DNA of 29,337 nucleotides from Gammaproteobacteria bacterium (GCA_004357505.1 SMWC01000152.1:1-29337); one strand, 5' to 3'; positions 18,959-26,734 are shown, counted from the stretch's first letter. The notes: generated from the sequence alone by a model not told the origin. Made by a program: numbers and translations.

Positions 18959-19593
18959 ACATTTGCCACACCGACACGCCGATGATCGACAGGGAAGTTG
19001 GTCGGTGCAAGCCGATGGCGTTGCTGCTCGTGCTCTGCCTGCTCACGAGCACGGGCTCGGGGCAGGGCCTGCGAACCGGGGCTGCTAACGCAAACGTCGA
19101 TCCTCAACTCAGGGCAGTTCTGCTCGAAGCCGTCGCGAGCGCCGACAGTTTCGACGATCGGTTTGCTGCGGAGGTATGGCTCACAGACATGTCGCAGCGT
19201 CTCGCAAGCCAAGTGCCGGACGTCGATGAACGCCTGCAGATTCTCCGCACGGTCCACCAGGAAGCCACGCGAAGCAATATCGCCCCCGAGCTCGTTTTGG
19301 CAGTAATCGACGTTGAGAGTAACTTCGACCGTTTTGCCATTTCATCGAGCAGTGCGCTCGGCCTCATGCAAGTGATGCCGTTCTGGGTCGATGAGTTGGG
19401 CGGCGGTAGTCACAGCGAGCTGCTCGATGTCCAGTACAACCTGCTGCTCGGCTGCCAAATTCTAAAGTACTACCTGGACATGGAGAACGGCGAGCTCGTG
19501 CGCGCTCTCGCCCGCTATAACGGCAGCTTGGGCCGCCGCGTTTACGCCGACCGTGTCATCGATGCACTGCGCTCCAAGTGGTATCGAGCTTAA
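18952..19593 (+). CDS. lytic transglycosylase (SLT domain), exported
   Basis: A 213-residue peptidoglycan-cleaving enzyme of the SLT/goose-lysozyme-like type. The catalytic glutamate is Glu122 in VIDVESNFD; the family block ALGLMQVMP is at 135-143 and ARYNGS near the end. Residues ~22-38 form a signal-peptide-like hydrophobic stretch. Start: ATG at 18952 has GGAG eight bases upstream and overlaps the proS stop, so it is preferred although it leaves a long (21-residue) basic-polar leader before the hydrophobic core; ATGs at 18982 and 19015 are alternatives without good ribosome-binding sites. A proS-transglycosylase pair occurs in several gammaproteobacteria as far as I recall. It acts in the periplasm. 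Confidence 0.88.
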   Translation: MLNICHTDTPMIDREVGRCKPMALLLVLCLLTSTGSGQGLRTGAANANVDPQLRAVLLEAVASADSFDDRFAAEVWLTDMSQRLASQVPDVDERLQILRTVHQEATRSNIAPELVLAVIDVESNFDRFAISSSSALGLMQVMPFWVDELGGGSHSELLDVQYNLLLGCQILKYYLDMENGELVRALARYNGSLGRRVYADRVIDALRSKWYRA

Positions 19594-19647
19594 CAGCCGT
19601 TGTGTTTTCGCTAGAGTGCCACGTGCGGTTAAGGTAAATCGGGCAGG

Positions 19648-19926
19648 CTAGAGCGTCTGGAACCGGGGACCAACGGGTTCGTTCCACTCCACCAGCTTAA
19701 CGCCCGAGACCTGCGCGCCCGAAGGGCCAGTCCATAACCAACGGCACATCTCGGCAACGGCCTCCGGCGATCCCGCAATAACGACTTCGACCCGCCCGTC
19801 GGCAAGATTCTTAGCCCAGCCGCGCAGCTGCAGTCGTTGCGCTCGCTCTGCCGCCGTCGCCCGAAACCACACGCCCTGCACCCGGCCATGGACGAGGCAA
19901 CGCACTGCTTGCTCGTCGGCACTCAC
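19648..19926 (-). CDS. acylphosphatase
   Basis: A 92-residue enzyme that hydrolyses acyl phosphates. The two catalytic residues are present: Arg22 in GRVQGVWFR and Asn40 in GWAKNLADG. The chosen start is GTG at 19926, which gives the usual family length and begins 10 nt after the upstream lipoprotein stop. An ATG at 19983 in the same frame would give a 19-residue extension lying within the lipoprotein gene and is less likely. No good ribosome-binding site is seen, suggesting coupling to the upstream gene. It converges on the lytic transglycosylase gene; the 54-nt gap contains no obvious terminator. Confidence 0.92.
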   Translation of the reverse strand: MSADEQAVRCLVHGRVQGVWFRATAAERAQRLQLRGWAKNLADGRVEVVIAGSPEAVAEMCRWLWTGPSGAQVSGVKLVEWNEPVGPRFQTL

Positions 19927-19936
19927 GAGCGAACGG

Positions 19937-20248
19937 TCAATTGTCGGCGGACTGACTCGCGACCTGGCTAGCTTGCAGCGCATCTACGGCGCTGTTTTTG
20001 GCGCGAACAGCGTTGGTCCGCGCCATACCGAATGAACGAGCACGAATCTGCGCCTCCGCCTCGTCCAGGTAACGTCTGGCCTCACTCAGCGAGCGTGGTG
20101 AAAGCCTTAGCGCGTCAGCATCTTCAGCCGCTGCGATCGCTTGGCGCGCATCACTCATCTCCTGAACCGGAGGAGACGTGGCGCAGCCGGTCACGAACAC
20201 AGCTACCAGCAGCGCCAAAAATCGAGTCGTGACTCGTGTGTGAATCAT
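19937..20248 (-). CDS. DUF4398 lipoprotein
   Basis: A 103-residue predicted lipoprotein. A basic N-terminus and hydrophobic core lead to the lipobox VTGC, with the lipidated Cys22. The rest is a helical, alanine-rich segment (DARQAIAAAEDADAL, SEARRYLDEAEAQIRARSF) like DUF4398 proteins, which are often found fused to or near OmpA-type envelope proteins. ATG at 20248 is chosen because it starts the signal peptide; the upstream frame begins only with a TTG at 20278. Asp does not follow the cysteine (Ala does), so outer-membrane delivery by Lol is likely. Function unknown. Confidence 0.85.
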   Translation of the reverse strand: MIHTRVTTRFLALLVAVFVTGCATSPPVQEMSDARQAIAAAEDADALRLSPRSLSEARRYLDEAEAQIRARSFGMARTNAVRAKNSAVDALQASQVASQSADN

Positions 20249-20276
20249 TCTTATTCTTAAGCTTCCGAACGGGAGC

Positions 20277-20306
20277 AACGTAACAGGGGGCTCTCACAGC
20301 CGTCAA
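20277..20306 (-). promoter_or_regulatory. possible promoter of the DUF4398-acylphosphatase unit
   Basis: On the minus strand TTGACG (20306-20301, five of six) is followed after 18 nt by TACGTT (20282-20277, weak). The gap 20249-20422 between the divergent units shows no terminator. TATAAA at 20404-20409, close before arsC, has no well-spaced -35. Confidence 0.3.
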
Positions 20307-20422
20307 GCCGCGCGAAAAAAGCCTGGCAAGCCGCCGCGAGAATTTCTAGACTGCTGGTCTCAGCGACTCGATCAGTTTGCGGCGAACCAGCACAATAGCC
20401 TCGTATAAACAGGAATTTACTG

Positions 20423-20773
20423 ATGAATGCTACAATTTACCATAACCCAAAATGCTCCAAATCCCGGGCCACAAAGGTGCTTCTGGAAGCCATGGGCGTG
20501 GAGCTTGAGGTCATCGAATATCTTAAGACTCCGCCCTCGAGAGAGACACTGTTTCGCCTGCTAACGAAGCTCGGACTTGACCCGCATGACCTCGTGCGTA
20601 CCACCGACGCTGATTTCAAGGCTGCGAACGTCGATCTGCAGACGGCGACCAACGAACAGATTGTCGATCTGATGACCACTCACCCGCAGCTGATCCAGCG
20701 CCCGATCGTCGAAGTAGCGCACGCTGCTCGCATCGGACGTCCGCCGGAGTCGGTGTTGGAACTATTCGAATGA
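20423..20773 (+). CDS. arsC: ArsC-type arsenate reductase (glutaredoxin-dependent family)
   Basis: A 116-residue thioredoxin-fold protein. The catalytic Cys11 is in HNPKCSKSR, and Arg59, Arg93 and Arg106 match the three arsenate-binding arginines of plasmid R773 ArsC (60, 94, 107) with a constant offset of one, as does the cysteine. AGGA eight bases before the ATG is a good ribosome-binding site. The gene is first of an arsC-wrbA-DUF2069 unit (ATGA overlap) and faces hda, as in pseudomonads. No arsB, arsR or acr3 is nearby, so arsenic resistance may not be its main job; the related E. coli YfgD also sits next to hda. Residues support arsenate reductase chemistry. Confidence 0.92.
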   Translation: MNATIYHNPKCSKSRATKVLLEAMGVELEVIEYLKTPPSRETLFRLLTKLGLDPHDLVRTTDADFKAANVDLQTATNEQIVDLMTTHPQLIQRPIVEVAHAARIGRPPESVLELFE

Positions 20774-21369
20774 CGGCCCAAATCCTGCTGCTGTATTACT
20801 CCCACGAAGGTCGCACGGCTGAACTCGCCAGACATGCAGCGCGAGGTGTCGAAGCCGCCGACGCCGAAGCGATGCTGCGAACCGTACCGCGGGTATCCTC
20901 AGTGGCGGAAGCCGTGGAGCCAGCTGTGCCCGAGGCCGGAGCGCCCTACGCCTCGCTCGAGGATTTACGAGCCTGCGATGGCTTGTTACTTGGTAGCCCG
21001 ACCCGCTTCGGCAACATGGCAGCGCCGCTGAAGTACTTTCTGGACGGCACGAGTGGACTCTGGCTCGATGGTTCTCTCGTCGATAAGCCTGCCGGCGTCT
21101 TCACTTCGACTAGCAGCCTGCATGGCGGACAGGAAACCACACTGCTGACGATGGTGCTGCCGCTGATTCACCATGGCATGATCTGGGTAGGCATCCCCTA
21201 TACCGACGCCTCGATTCGAGAGACGCGTACTGGGGGCGGTCCCTATGGTGCATCTCATCTGGCTGCGCCATGGAATGAGTCCCTTTCCCAGCACGAACGT
21301 GATCTTGCCCATGCGTTGGGTAAACGGGTGGCTAGACTGGCACAGATGCTCGCGGTCTCCAGGGCATGA
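20770..21369 (+). CDS. wrbA: WrbA-like NAD(P)H:quinone oxidoreductase
   Basis: A 199-residue flavodoxin-fold enzyme that reduces quinones by two electrons using FMN. The FMN phosphate loop is YYSHEGRTAELA (9-20), followed by GSPTRFGNMAAPLKYFLD and FTSTSSLHGGQETTL, both hallmarks of the WrbA family, as is the length. It begins at an ATG overlapping the arsC stop and ends in an ATGA overlap with the DUF2069 gene. Co-transcription with arsC suggests a shared redox or oxidative-stress theme, which is inference. Confidence 0.93.
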   Translation: MTAQILLLYYSHEGRTAELARHAARGVEAADAEAMLRTVPRVSSVAEAVEPAVPEAGAPYASLEDLRACDGLLLGSPTRFGNMAAPLKYFLDGTSGLWLDGSLVDKPAGVFTSTSSLHGGQETTLLTMVLPLIHHGMIWVGIPYTDASIRETRTGGGPYGASHLAAPWNESLSQHERDLAHALGKRVARLAQMLAVSRA

Positions 21370-21728
21370 CGCTTGCTGAATCGCGATCGTTATTCCGATC
21401 GCTCGTCTGGATTTGCCATGTCACGCTGGTCGTGGCAATAGCGTCGTGGCTCCTAGTGCTGCCACTCCATCGACCGTGGCCGATCGTACTATTCGCGCTG
21501 CTCATCGCCCCGCTCCTGATCGCGACTCGGGGTATGTACGCCGATCGGCGCTACACCTATCAGTGGCTGAGTCTCGTCCTCGTGATCTGTATCGGCGCCG
21601 GTATCGTCGAAGTGGTTGCGTCGCAGCGCACCGCCTCGGCAGCCGTCGTCGTGATGCTGGCGGCGCTCGCCGAACTACTGATCCTGCCGACTCTGATCAG
21701 GAACGCTCCGTCATCGCGGCGCGAATAA
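21366..21728 (+). CDS. DUF2069 membrane protein
   Basis: A 120-residue inner-membrane protein with four hydrophobic segments (about 14-33, 39-53, 66-85, 91-110). The segment RGMYADRRYTYQWLSLVLVI matches the DUF2069 signature (a YTYxWxS motif between segments 2 and 3). The function is unknown. It overlaps wrbA by ATGA. Its last 32 nt overlap the 3' end of hda on the opposite strand. A wrbA-DUF2069-hda arrangement is conserved in pseudomonads. Confidence 0.87.
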   Translation: MTLAESRSLFRSLVWICHVTLVVAIASWLLVLPLHRPWPIVLFALLIAPLLIATRGMYADRRYTYQWLSLVLVICIGAGIVEVVASQRTASAAVVVMLAALAELLILPTLIRNAPSSRRE

Positions 21729-22386
21729 ACGGGATCGTCAACTTTCGCTTCGCCACCAGCGACGCGGTGTCGAGTTCGTCCAACCACTGACAGATCGCTC
21801 CCATATTCCTGCTGACACGCGCCAGTAGATATCGGGCAGCCGCATCCCTCAGGTCCAAACCGCGCGCGTTCGCGTGCCCCTGCAGAGCGAGAAGCAGCCG
21901 CTCGTCGTTGAGCGGCCGCAGTTGGTAGACCGCCGCCCCGCCGGCGCGAGAGGCAAGATCAGGCAACGAAAACTGCGTATTCGCCGGCGCCCGGCGGGCG
22001 GCAAAGATCAGGTGGCCCCGTTCGGCCTGCATCCGGTTATAGAGCCCGAACAACGCTTGATCCCAGTCCGCATCGCCACTGACCGCGTCGACATCATCCA
22101 GGGTGAGCATGTCGAGCGTCTCCAGTCCCTGCAAGACTTCGGCGCCCGATGCCTGCGCCGCACGGAGTGGCAGATACATGACCCGCTGAGCGGTGATGCC
22201 GGCGCAGGTAGCCTGCAACAGGTGGCTCTTACCGGATCCTTCCGGGCCCCAAAGCCAAAGTATTTCAGGATCACTACCGGATCTCAGCGCCTGGAGGTGC
22301 GCGACGACGGCGTCGTTCTCACCCCGGACAAAGGTTTCGAACCGGCTATGCTTCCCGAGTACCAGCGGCAATGGAATCTGAGCCAT
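21697..22386 (-). CDS. hda: DnaA regulatory inactivator Hda
   Basis: A 229-residue DnaA-like AAA+ protein that, bound to the DNA-loaded sliding clamp, stimulates ATP hydrolysis by DnaA and prevents over-initiation. The N-terminal clamp-binding motif QIPLPL (3-8) is at the expected place. Walker A is GPEGSGKS (47-54), Walker B LTLDDVD, and the arginine-finger helix region (SRAGG) is present; the DnaA DNA-binding domain is absent, as in Hda. ATG at 22386 is 4 nt after the stop of the upstream phosphatidyltransferase gene; no ribosome-binding site is visible, so translation probably depends on coupling. Confidence 0.95.
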   Translation of the reverse strand: MAQIPLPLVLGKHSRFETFVRGENDAVVAHLQALRSGSDPEILWLWGPEGSGKSHLLQATCAGITAQRVMYLPLRAAQASGAEVLQGLETLDMLTLDDVDAVSGDADWDQALFGLYNRMQAERGHLIFAARRAPANTQFSLPDLASRAGGAAVYQLRPLNDERLLLALQGHANARGLDLRDAAARYLLARVSRNMGAICQWLDELDTASLVAKRKLTIPFIRAAMTERS

Positions 22387-22390
22387 GGCG

Positions 22391-22963
22391 TCAGTGTGTG
22401 GCGGTGAACTCGCCGTGAGTGCTACGCCAGGCCCGTTTACTCCAGCCAACTACATAGTTCAGACCGCTGGTGATGCTGGTAAAGGTGACGGCCGCACCGA
22501 GCGTTATCAAGAAAAATTGTGGCGGCCATTGAAACGCTGCACCGGTCAGTGTGAACAATACGAAACTGAGCTGACAGGCAGTATTGAGCTTGCTGATCAG
22601 GGTTGGCTCACCGCGGGCGGAGCCAATCAGCAACTGGTAAGTCACCGCACCGGAGACAATCACGAGGTCCCGCATGACGACCAAGACGGTCAGCCCCAGC
22701 GGCACCAGTCCTAGATAGGTTAATGTCAGAAACACGCTAACAATCAACAACTTATCCGCTGTCGGATCGAGCACACTGCCGATCGGCGTACGCCAGTCGA
22801 AGGTTCGCGCGAGCAGACCATCCAACGCGTCTGAGAAACCGGCGATCGTTATCAAACTCAGCGCCGCAAGAAACTGCTCTCGCAACAGCACCACCACAAT
22901 GGGCCCGACGAGCAGCACGCGAAAAACGCAGATCGCGTTCGGCAGCCACCTGAACGTCATCAT
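22391..22963 (-). CDS. CDP-alcohol phosphatidyltransferase (PgsA/cardiolipin-synthase-like)
   Basis: A 190-residue membrane enzyme with the full CDP-alcohol motif: Asp45, Asp48-Gly49, Ala52-Arg53, Gly62, Asp66 and Asp70. About five hydrophobic segments. Length and the LPNAICVFRVLLVGPI start resemble phosphatidylglycerophosphate synthase, but cardiolipin-synthase-type or other head groups cannot be excluded from sequence alone. It begins ATGATG, 5 nt after the DUF2066 stop, without a clear ribosome-binding site, and is followed after 4 nt by hda. It is the second enzyme of this superfamily in the window; the main pgsA may lie elsewhere. Confidence 0.88.
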   Translation of the reverse strand: MMTFRWLPNAICVFRVLLVGPIVVVLLREQFLAALSLITIAGFSDALDGLLARTFDWRTPIGSVLDPTADKLLIVSVFLTLTYLGLVPLGLTVLVVMRDLVIVSGAVTYQLLIGSARGEPTLISKLNTACQLSFVLFTLTGAAFQWPPQFFLITLGAAVTFTSITSGLNYVVGWSKRAWRSTHGEFTATH

Positions 22964-22968
22964 GTGGG

Positions 22969-24063
22969 CTAGTGGGTTAGCGTGAACGTGAGTTGATTGT
23001 CGTTCGCTGCCTGACCGAGCGGTCCGGCAGTCGGTGTCAGTATCGTGCTGAGTTGCAGCACCCGTTCTAGAACAGCTGTACGACCACGAGCACGGACTCG
23101 TATCGAAAGTGCACCGTCCACGAACTCCTCGGTTCCGACAGACTCAAGCATACTGAGTGACTCCAGGTAACGCATGACGCGGCCATAGTCATCGAGCGTT
23201 TCGACACCCAGCACCGTGATCAGTGTCGCGCTAATACCGCCGAATGTGCTGAATTCCGCCGCATAGAAGTCTGCCACGCGATCGAGTCCGTCCCGCATTG
23301 AAGTACCGTTCAGCGCGAACTGCTTTCCGTCTTTAAGCAGCCTCCATTGAATGTGGACTCCAGACCCCGTCACTCGAGCACTCCCGCTCAACACCGCGTC
23401 CGCTCCATAGCGAATCGACGCCTGATCCACTTGTTGGGTGAACCCGCCCCAGATATCGATAAAGCTCAACGCACTCATATCCTGCAGATCCATCAACGGC
23501 AGCGACAAAGGCAAGCCACGCTCTTCTGCAACCGTCGTCAATTCTTCCCGAAAGCGCGCCTGCAACTCCAGGAACTCCGGGCTCATGTCGGTAAACGCTT
23601 CGCCAGCAGAGAGTATGCCCCGTTCGCCTTGACCGGCATCGATCGCCAGCCATAGCAGCGTCAACGGCCGCTCGGGACCCCAGATCGGTTGATTAAGCGC
23701 GACCAGTGCCGCTTTGATCGCACGCTCGTCAAAAGTGACCAACAGCGTCTCGATATCCACCGCACCGATCTGCACAACAAAATCGCCCGCATTTTGTAGC
23801 AGATCCGCTAGAGCTGGCTCCAACGCAGCATCGAGTCGACCCGTCACTCTGGACAACAGCTGACCCATCGCGAAACGAGTCTCATCCGCCCGTGTCCGGG
23901 GGACCTGGCCCGGGGCCAGCTCCAGGCTGCGGGTCACAGTGACGGTGTAGAGATTCTCGACGATTGCCGCGGACAGGCCCGCGCAGCTAAACCCTATGAC
24001 AGCAGCGACGACGGTCACCAAGCCGGCCCTGGCCACACGGTCCATTTGCTTGAATCGGATCAT
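22969..24063 (-). CDS. DUF2066 exported protein
   Basis: A 364-residue protein with a cleavable signal peptide (hydrophobic residues ~13-32, AGLSAA-type cleavage site) and the DUF2066 family features: the early LYTVTVTRSL strand, then RADETRFAMGQLLSRVTGR, and a central IWGPERPLTLLWLAID segment. The function of DUF2066 is unknown; it is predicted to be periplasmic. It is first of a leftward unit with the phosphatidyltransferase and hda and is divergent from purM, the same neighbourhood as in Pseudomonas. A consensus TATAAT lies about 28 nt upstream. Confidence 0.88.
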   Translation of the reverse strand: MIRFKQMDRVARAGLVTVVAAVIGFSCAGLSAAIVENLYTVTVTRSLELAPGQVPRTRADETRFAMGQLLSRVTGRLDAALEPALADLLQNAGDFVVQIGAVDIETLLVTFDERAIKAALVALNQPIWGPERPLTLLWLAIDAGQGERGILSAGEAFTDMSPEFLELQARFREELTTVAEERGLPLSLPLMDLQDMSALSFIDIWGGFTQQVDQASIRYGADAVLSGSARVTGSGVHIQWRLLKDGKQFALNGTSMRDGLDRVADFYAAEFSTFGGISATLITVLGVETLDDYGRVMRYLESLSMLESVGTEEFVDGALSIRVRARGRTAVLERVLQLSTILTPTAGPLGQAANDNQLTFTLTH

Positions 24064-24090
24064 CGCTGTCCACTGTAGAATGACCGGCTT

Positions 24091-24096
24091 ATTATA
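24091..24096 (-). promoter_or_regulatory. -10 element for the DUF2066-phosphatidyltransferase-hda unit
   Basis: The minus strand carries a perfect TATAAT at 24096-24091. No good -35 is found at 16-18 nt upstream, so an activator or flexible spacing may be involved. CCGG copies flank it symmetrically. For purM on the other strand, TAGAAT (24076-24081) is a possible -10, also without a well-placed -35. Confidence 0.4.
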
Positions 24097-24138
24097 CCGG
24101 CCTGAGCCCTGATCCCTGCCGTGCTCGAGAAGGAAATC

Positions 24139-25170
24139 ATGACAGCGAAGGAATCACTCACGTATAAGGGCGCCGGCGTGGATATCGATGCTGGGCAGGA
24201 ACTCGTGAGCCGCATCAAAGACGCGGTCGCTCGAACTTCGCGCCCGGAAGTCCTTGGCAGTCTCGGTGGATTCGGTGGGCTGTTCAAGCTGGCCGCCGAC
24301 CGTTACAACGCCCCGGTGCTCGTGTCCGGGACCGACGGCGTCGGCACAAAGCTGAAACTGGTTCTCGAACATGATGCTCATGACGAGATCGGTATCGACT
24401 TGGTGGCCATGTGTGCGAACGATGTGATCGTTCATGGCGCTGAACCGCTGTTTTTCCTTGACTATTACGTCACGCCGCATCTGGATTTGGAGATCGCGGC
24501 GCGGGTAATTAACGGAATCGCTCGTGGTTGTGAACTCGCGGGGGCCGCGTTGATCGGCGGCGAGACGGCTGAGCATCCCGGCATGCACGCTGCTGGAGAG
24601 TATGACCTGGCAGGGTTTTGTGTCGGCGTGGTTGAGCAAAGCAAACTCGTGGATGGCGCTACGATCCGCCCCGGAGACAGTGTGATCGGTCTCGCCTCAT
24701 CCGGCCCGCATGCCAACGGTTTCTCGCTGATCCGACAGGTATTGGAGCGATTCCCGAATGCCCGCGAGATCGAGCTTGCGGGCCAGCCGTTGATGGGGCA
24801 GCTGCTTCAGCCCACGCGCATCTACGTTCGGGCGATTCTCGATCTACTCGCCCAGACCGAAATCAAGGGAATCTCCCATATCACCGGAGGTGGCCTGACG
24901 GAAAATATCCCGAGGGTGTTGCCGAGCGGACTCGGCGTTGCCCTACGGCAGGCAAGCTGGCGCACGCCCGCCGTCTTTACGTGGCTCGAAGAAGCCGGCG
25001 TGTCCAGAGTAGAGATGCTGCGGACGTTCAACTGCGGGGTCGGCATGGTCGTGATCGTCGCTCGAAAACACGTGGAGTTGGCACTATCTACGCTTACGCA
25101 CAGCGGCGAACAGGCCTGGTTGATCGGTGAGGTCATAGCCGACTCCGCGAAGCAGGTAACCGTCGATTGA
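24139..25170 (+). CDS. purM: phosphoribosylformylglycinamidine cyclo-ligase (AIR synthetase)
   Basis: A 343-residue enzyme of purine synthesis that closes the imidazole ring of AIR using ATP. Typical blocks are LTYKGAGVDIDAG at the start, GTDGVGTKLKL, GIDLVAMCANDVIVHGAEPLFFLDY, LIGGETAEHPGM and ISHITGGGLTENIPR; length is close to E. coli PurM (345). ATG at 24139 is chosen with AAGGA just upstream; a GTG at 24121 would add six residues. Its stop overlaps the purN start as TTGA. purM-purN order and coupling are conserved. Confidence 0.97.
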   Translation: MTAKESLTYKGAGVDIDAGQELVSRIKDAVARTSRPEVLGSLGGFGGLFKLAADRYNAPVLVSGTDGVGTKLKLVLEHDAHDEIGIDLVAMCANDVIVHGAEPLFFLDYYVTPHLDLEIAARVINGIARGCELAGAALIGGETAEHPGMHAAGEYDLAGFCVGVVEQSKLVDGATIRPGDSVIGLASSGPHANGFSLIRQVLERFPNAREIELAGQPLMGQLLQPTRIYVRAILDLLAQTEIKGISHITGGGLTENIPRVLPSGLGVALRQASWRTPAVFTWLEEAGVSRVEMLRTFNCGVGMVVIVARKHVELALSTLTHSGEQAWLIGEVIADSAKQVTVD

Positions 25171-25826
25171 CGCATCGCCGCCCTCTCAGGCTAGTCGTAT
25201 TGATCTCCGGACCGGGTACGAATCTTCAGGCGCTCATTCACGCTCAGCACGCGGGCGAACTGGATGCCGAGATCCAAGCTGTCTTCAGCGACCACATCGA
25301 CGCGCAGGGTCTTGAGCGGGCAAGACGCGCAGATATCGATGCCCGGTACATTAACCCGGCGGACTACGATGATGGCGCCGCATTCGATGCAGCCCTGGCG
25401 CAAGAGATACTCGTCTACGACCCGGACCTAGTGGTCCTGGCAGGGTTTATGCGTATTCTGAGCCCAAGCTTCGTCGAAACGTTTGCTGGGCGCATGCTGA
25501 ATATTCACCCATCGCTGCTACCGCGTTTCAAAGGGCTCGATACTCACCGTCGGGTCCTGCAGGCGGGTGAGCGCTTCCACGGCGCGACCGTTCATTTCGT
25601 GACCAAGGATATGGATGGGGGCCCCAGCGTCATTCAGTACCGGATTCAGGTTCGGACCAAGGACACCGCGACCTCGCTCAAAGACAGAGTCTCTCAGGGA
25701 GAGCACATAGTTCTGCCTCGAGCCGTTGCCTGGTTCGCCGAGCAGCGCTTGAGCGTGAATGATGGAGCGGTCATGCTTGACGGCAGACAGCTGATGCAAC
25801 CGGTATTGGTGGAAGGAGAAGTTTGA
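25167..25826 (+). CDS. purN: phosphoribosylglycinamide formyltransferase
   Basis: A 219-residue enzyme that transfers a formyl group from 10-formyl-tetrahydrofolate to GAR. Catalytic Asn112, His114 and Asp150 correspond to E. coli Asn106, His108 and Asp144 with a constant offset of six. The substrate loop is LISGPGTNLQAL and the folate loop is GATVHFVTKDMDGGP. The start appears to be TTG at 25167, overlapping the purM TGA: reading back in this frame there is no ATG or GTG before the stop at 25128, and starting later would cut the first beta strand. A weak AGG lies upstream, so re-initiation by purM ribosomes is likely. Confidence 0.95.
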   Translation: MTHRRPLRLVVLISGPGTNLQALIHAQHAGELDAEIQAVFSDHIDAQGLERARRADIDARYINPADYDDGAAFDAALAQEILVYDPDLVVLAGFMRILSPSFVETFAGRMLNIHPSLLPRFKGLDTHRRVLQAGERFHGATVHFVTKDMDGGPSVIQYRIQVRTKDTATSLKDRVSQGEHIVLPRAVAWFAEQRLSVNDGAVMLDGRQLMQPVLVEGEV

Positions 25827-25828
25827 GG

Positions 25829-26587
25829 GTGAAGACTCATACGACTCGGCTTGTCTTTCGAGTCGCTGGTTTGCTGGTCAGCGCGGCCTGGCCGGGCATC
25901 ACCCCGGCAGCCCCTGACCCTGCCATTCACGCCTATACAGCTGTCTATCAGATCCAATACAAGGGCAGAACGGTCGGCACCTCGGAGTTCTCAGTCCGTT
26001 ACGATTCGAATAGCGGTGTCTATCAATTCAGCTCAAGCTCCGCTTTGCGAGGACTACTAAAATTCTTCGTTGCCCCGCAAGCCATCGTCGAGCGCAGCGA
26101 GTTCGTCTCCGAGGGCGGCAAAATCACGCCGCTGGAGTTCTGGTATGAGGATGGCAGCCGACGGGGAAAGGACAATTTTCACATCCTGTTCGATTGGGAT
26201 AAGGGGCTCGCCATCGCCGAAACAGAAGACGGACGGAGAGAGTTCCCGATACCGCATGGAACACTCGATCGCGGCACTTTGCAGATTCAACTGATGCTGG
26301 ATATGGCACGGGCCGGTCAGTTGGGCAGCTACACGCTCGCTGACGATGACGGCCTAAGAATCTATGATTATCGGGCCGCCGCTAACACGCTACTGGAAAC
26401 ACCGTTCGGGAAACTAGCAACGCAGGCGCTGATTCAGGAACGTGCGGGGTCTTCACGGCAATTATTGTTGTGGGCCGCACCCGAACTTCATTATTTGCCG
26501 GCACGAATCGAACAGCAACGCGACGGTGAGAGTCGAACGGTGTTGTTATTGGAATCCGTCGAGTGGCTCGACGCCCCAGGAAAGTAG
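25829..26587 (+). CDS. DUF3108 exported protein
   Basis: A 252-residue protein with a signal peptide (hydrophobic residues ~8-26) and a beta-rich DUF3108 domain (YTAVYQIQYKGRTVGTSEF, then GLLKFFVAP, and the late RQLLLWAAPELHYLPARIEQ). The family is found next to purN in pseudomonads too, its function is unknown, and it is predicted to be periplasmic. GTG at 25829 is ten bases after AGGAG; a TTG at 25823 overlapping the purN stop as TTGA is the alternative, with a four-base spacing. Last gene of the purM-purN unit, followed by a terminator at 26696. Confidence 0.85.
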   Translation: MKTHTTRLVFRVAGLLVSAAWPGITPAAPDPAIHAYTAVYQIQYKGRTVGTSEFSVRYDSNSGVYQFSSSSALRGLLKFFVAPQAIVERSEFVSEGGKITPLEFWYEDGSRRGKDNFHILFDWDKGLAIAETEDGRREFPIPHGTLDRGTLQIQLMLDMARAGQLGSYTLADDDGLRIYDYRAAANTLLETPFGKLATQALIQERAGSSRQLLLWAAPELHYLPARIEQQRDGESRTVLLLESVEWLDAPGK

Positions 26588-26637
26588 CAGGTTACACAAG
26601 AGACCCCAGACGGCACAATACTGTGTTAAGAATCGCT

Positions 26638-26659
26638 CAAAATGCTCGGGTACCAGCAT
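26638..26659 (-). terminator. weak leftward terminator candidate after dcd
   Basis: On the minus strand ATGCT (26659-26655) and AGCAT (26646-26642) form a 5-bp stem with an 8-nt loop, followed by TTTTGAG. Stem and T run are short, so this is tentative. Confidence 0.3.
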
Positions 26660-26695
26660 GGACTGCGCTTTCTCTCCGATTCTTTCCTTGTCTTG

Positions 26696-26714
26696 CACTC
26701 GCCTGAGTGTTTTT
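26696..26714 (+). terminator. Rho-independent terminator after the purM-purN-DUF3108 unit
   Basis: CACTC (26696-26700) pairs with GAGTG (26705-26709) around a 4-nt loop and is followed by five T residues. A G-T pair can extend the stem to six. It lies 108 nt after the DUF3108 stop and 20 nt before the end of dcd on the other strand. Confidence 0.65.
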
Positions 26715-26734
26715 CGATCGCGTGCCGGCTGTTC

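Noticed and set aside
19927..19983. ATG at 19983 as acylphosphatase start
   Set aside because: It would add 19 residues within the lipoprotein gene; GTG at 19926 gives the usual family length.
20353..20391. GCTGGT/ACCAGC inverted repeat before arsC as an ArsR operator
   Set aside because: Six-base arms 27 nt apart are expected by chance, and there is no arsR gene nearby.
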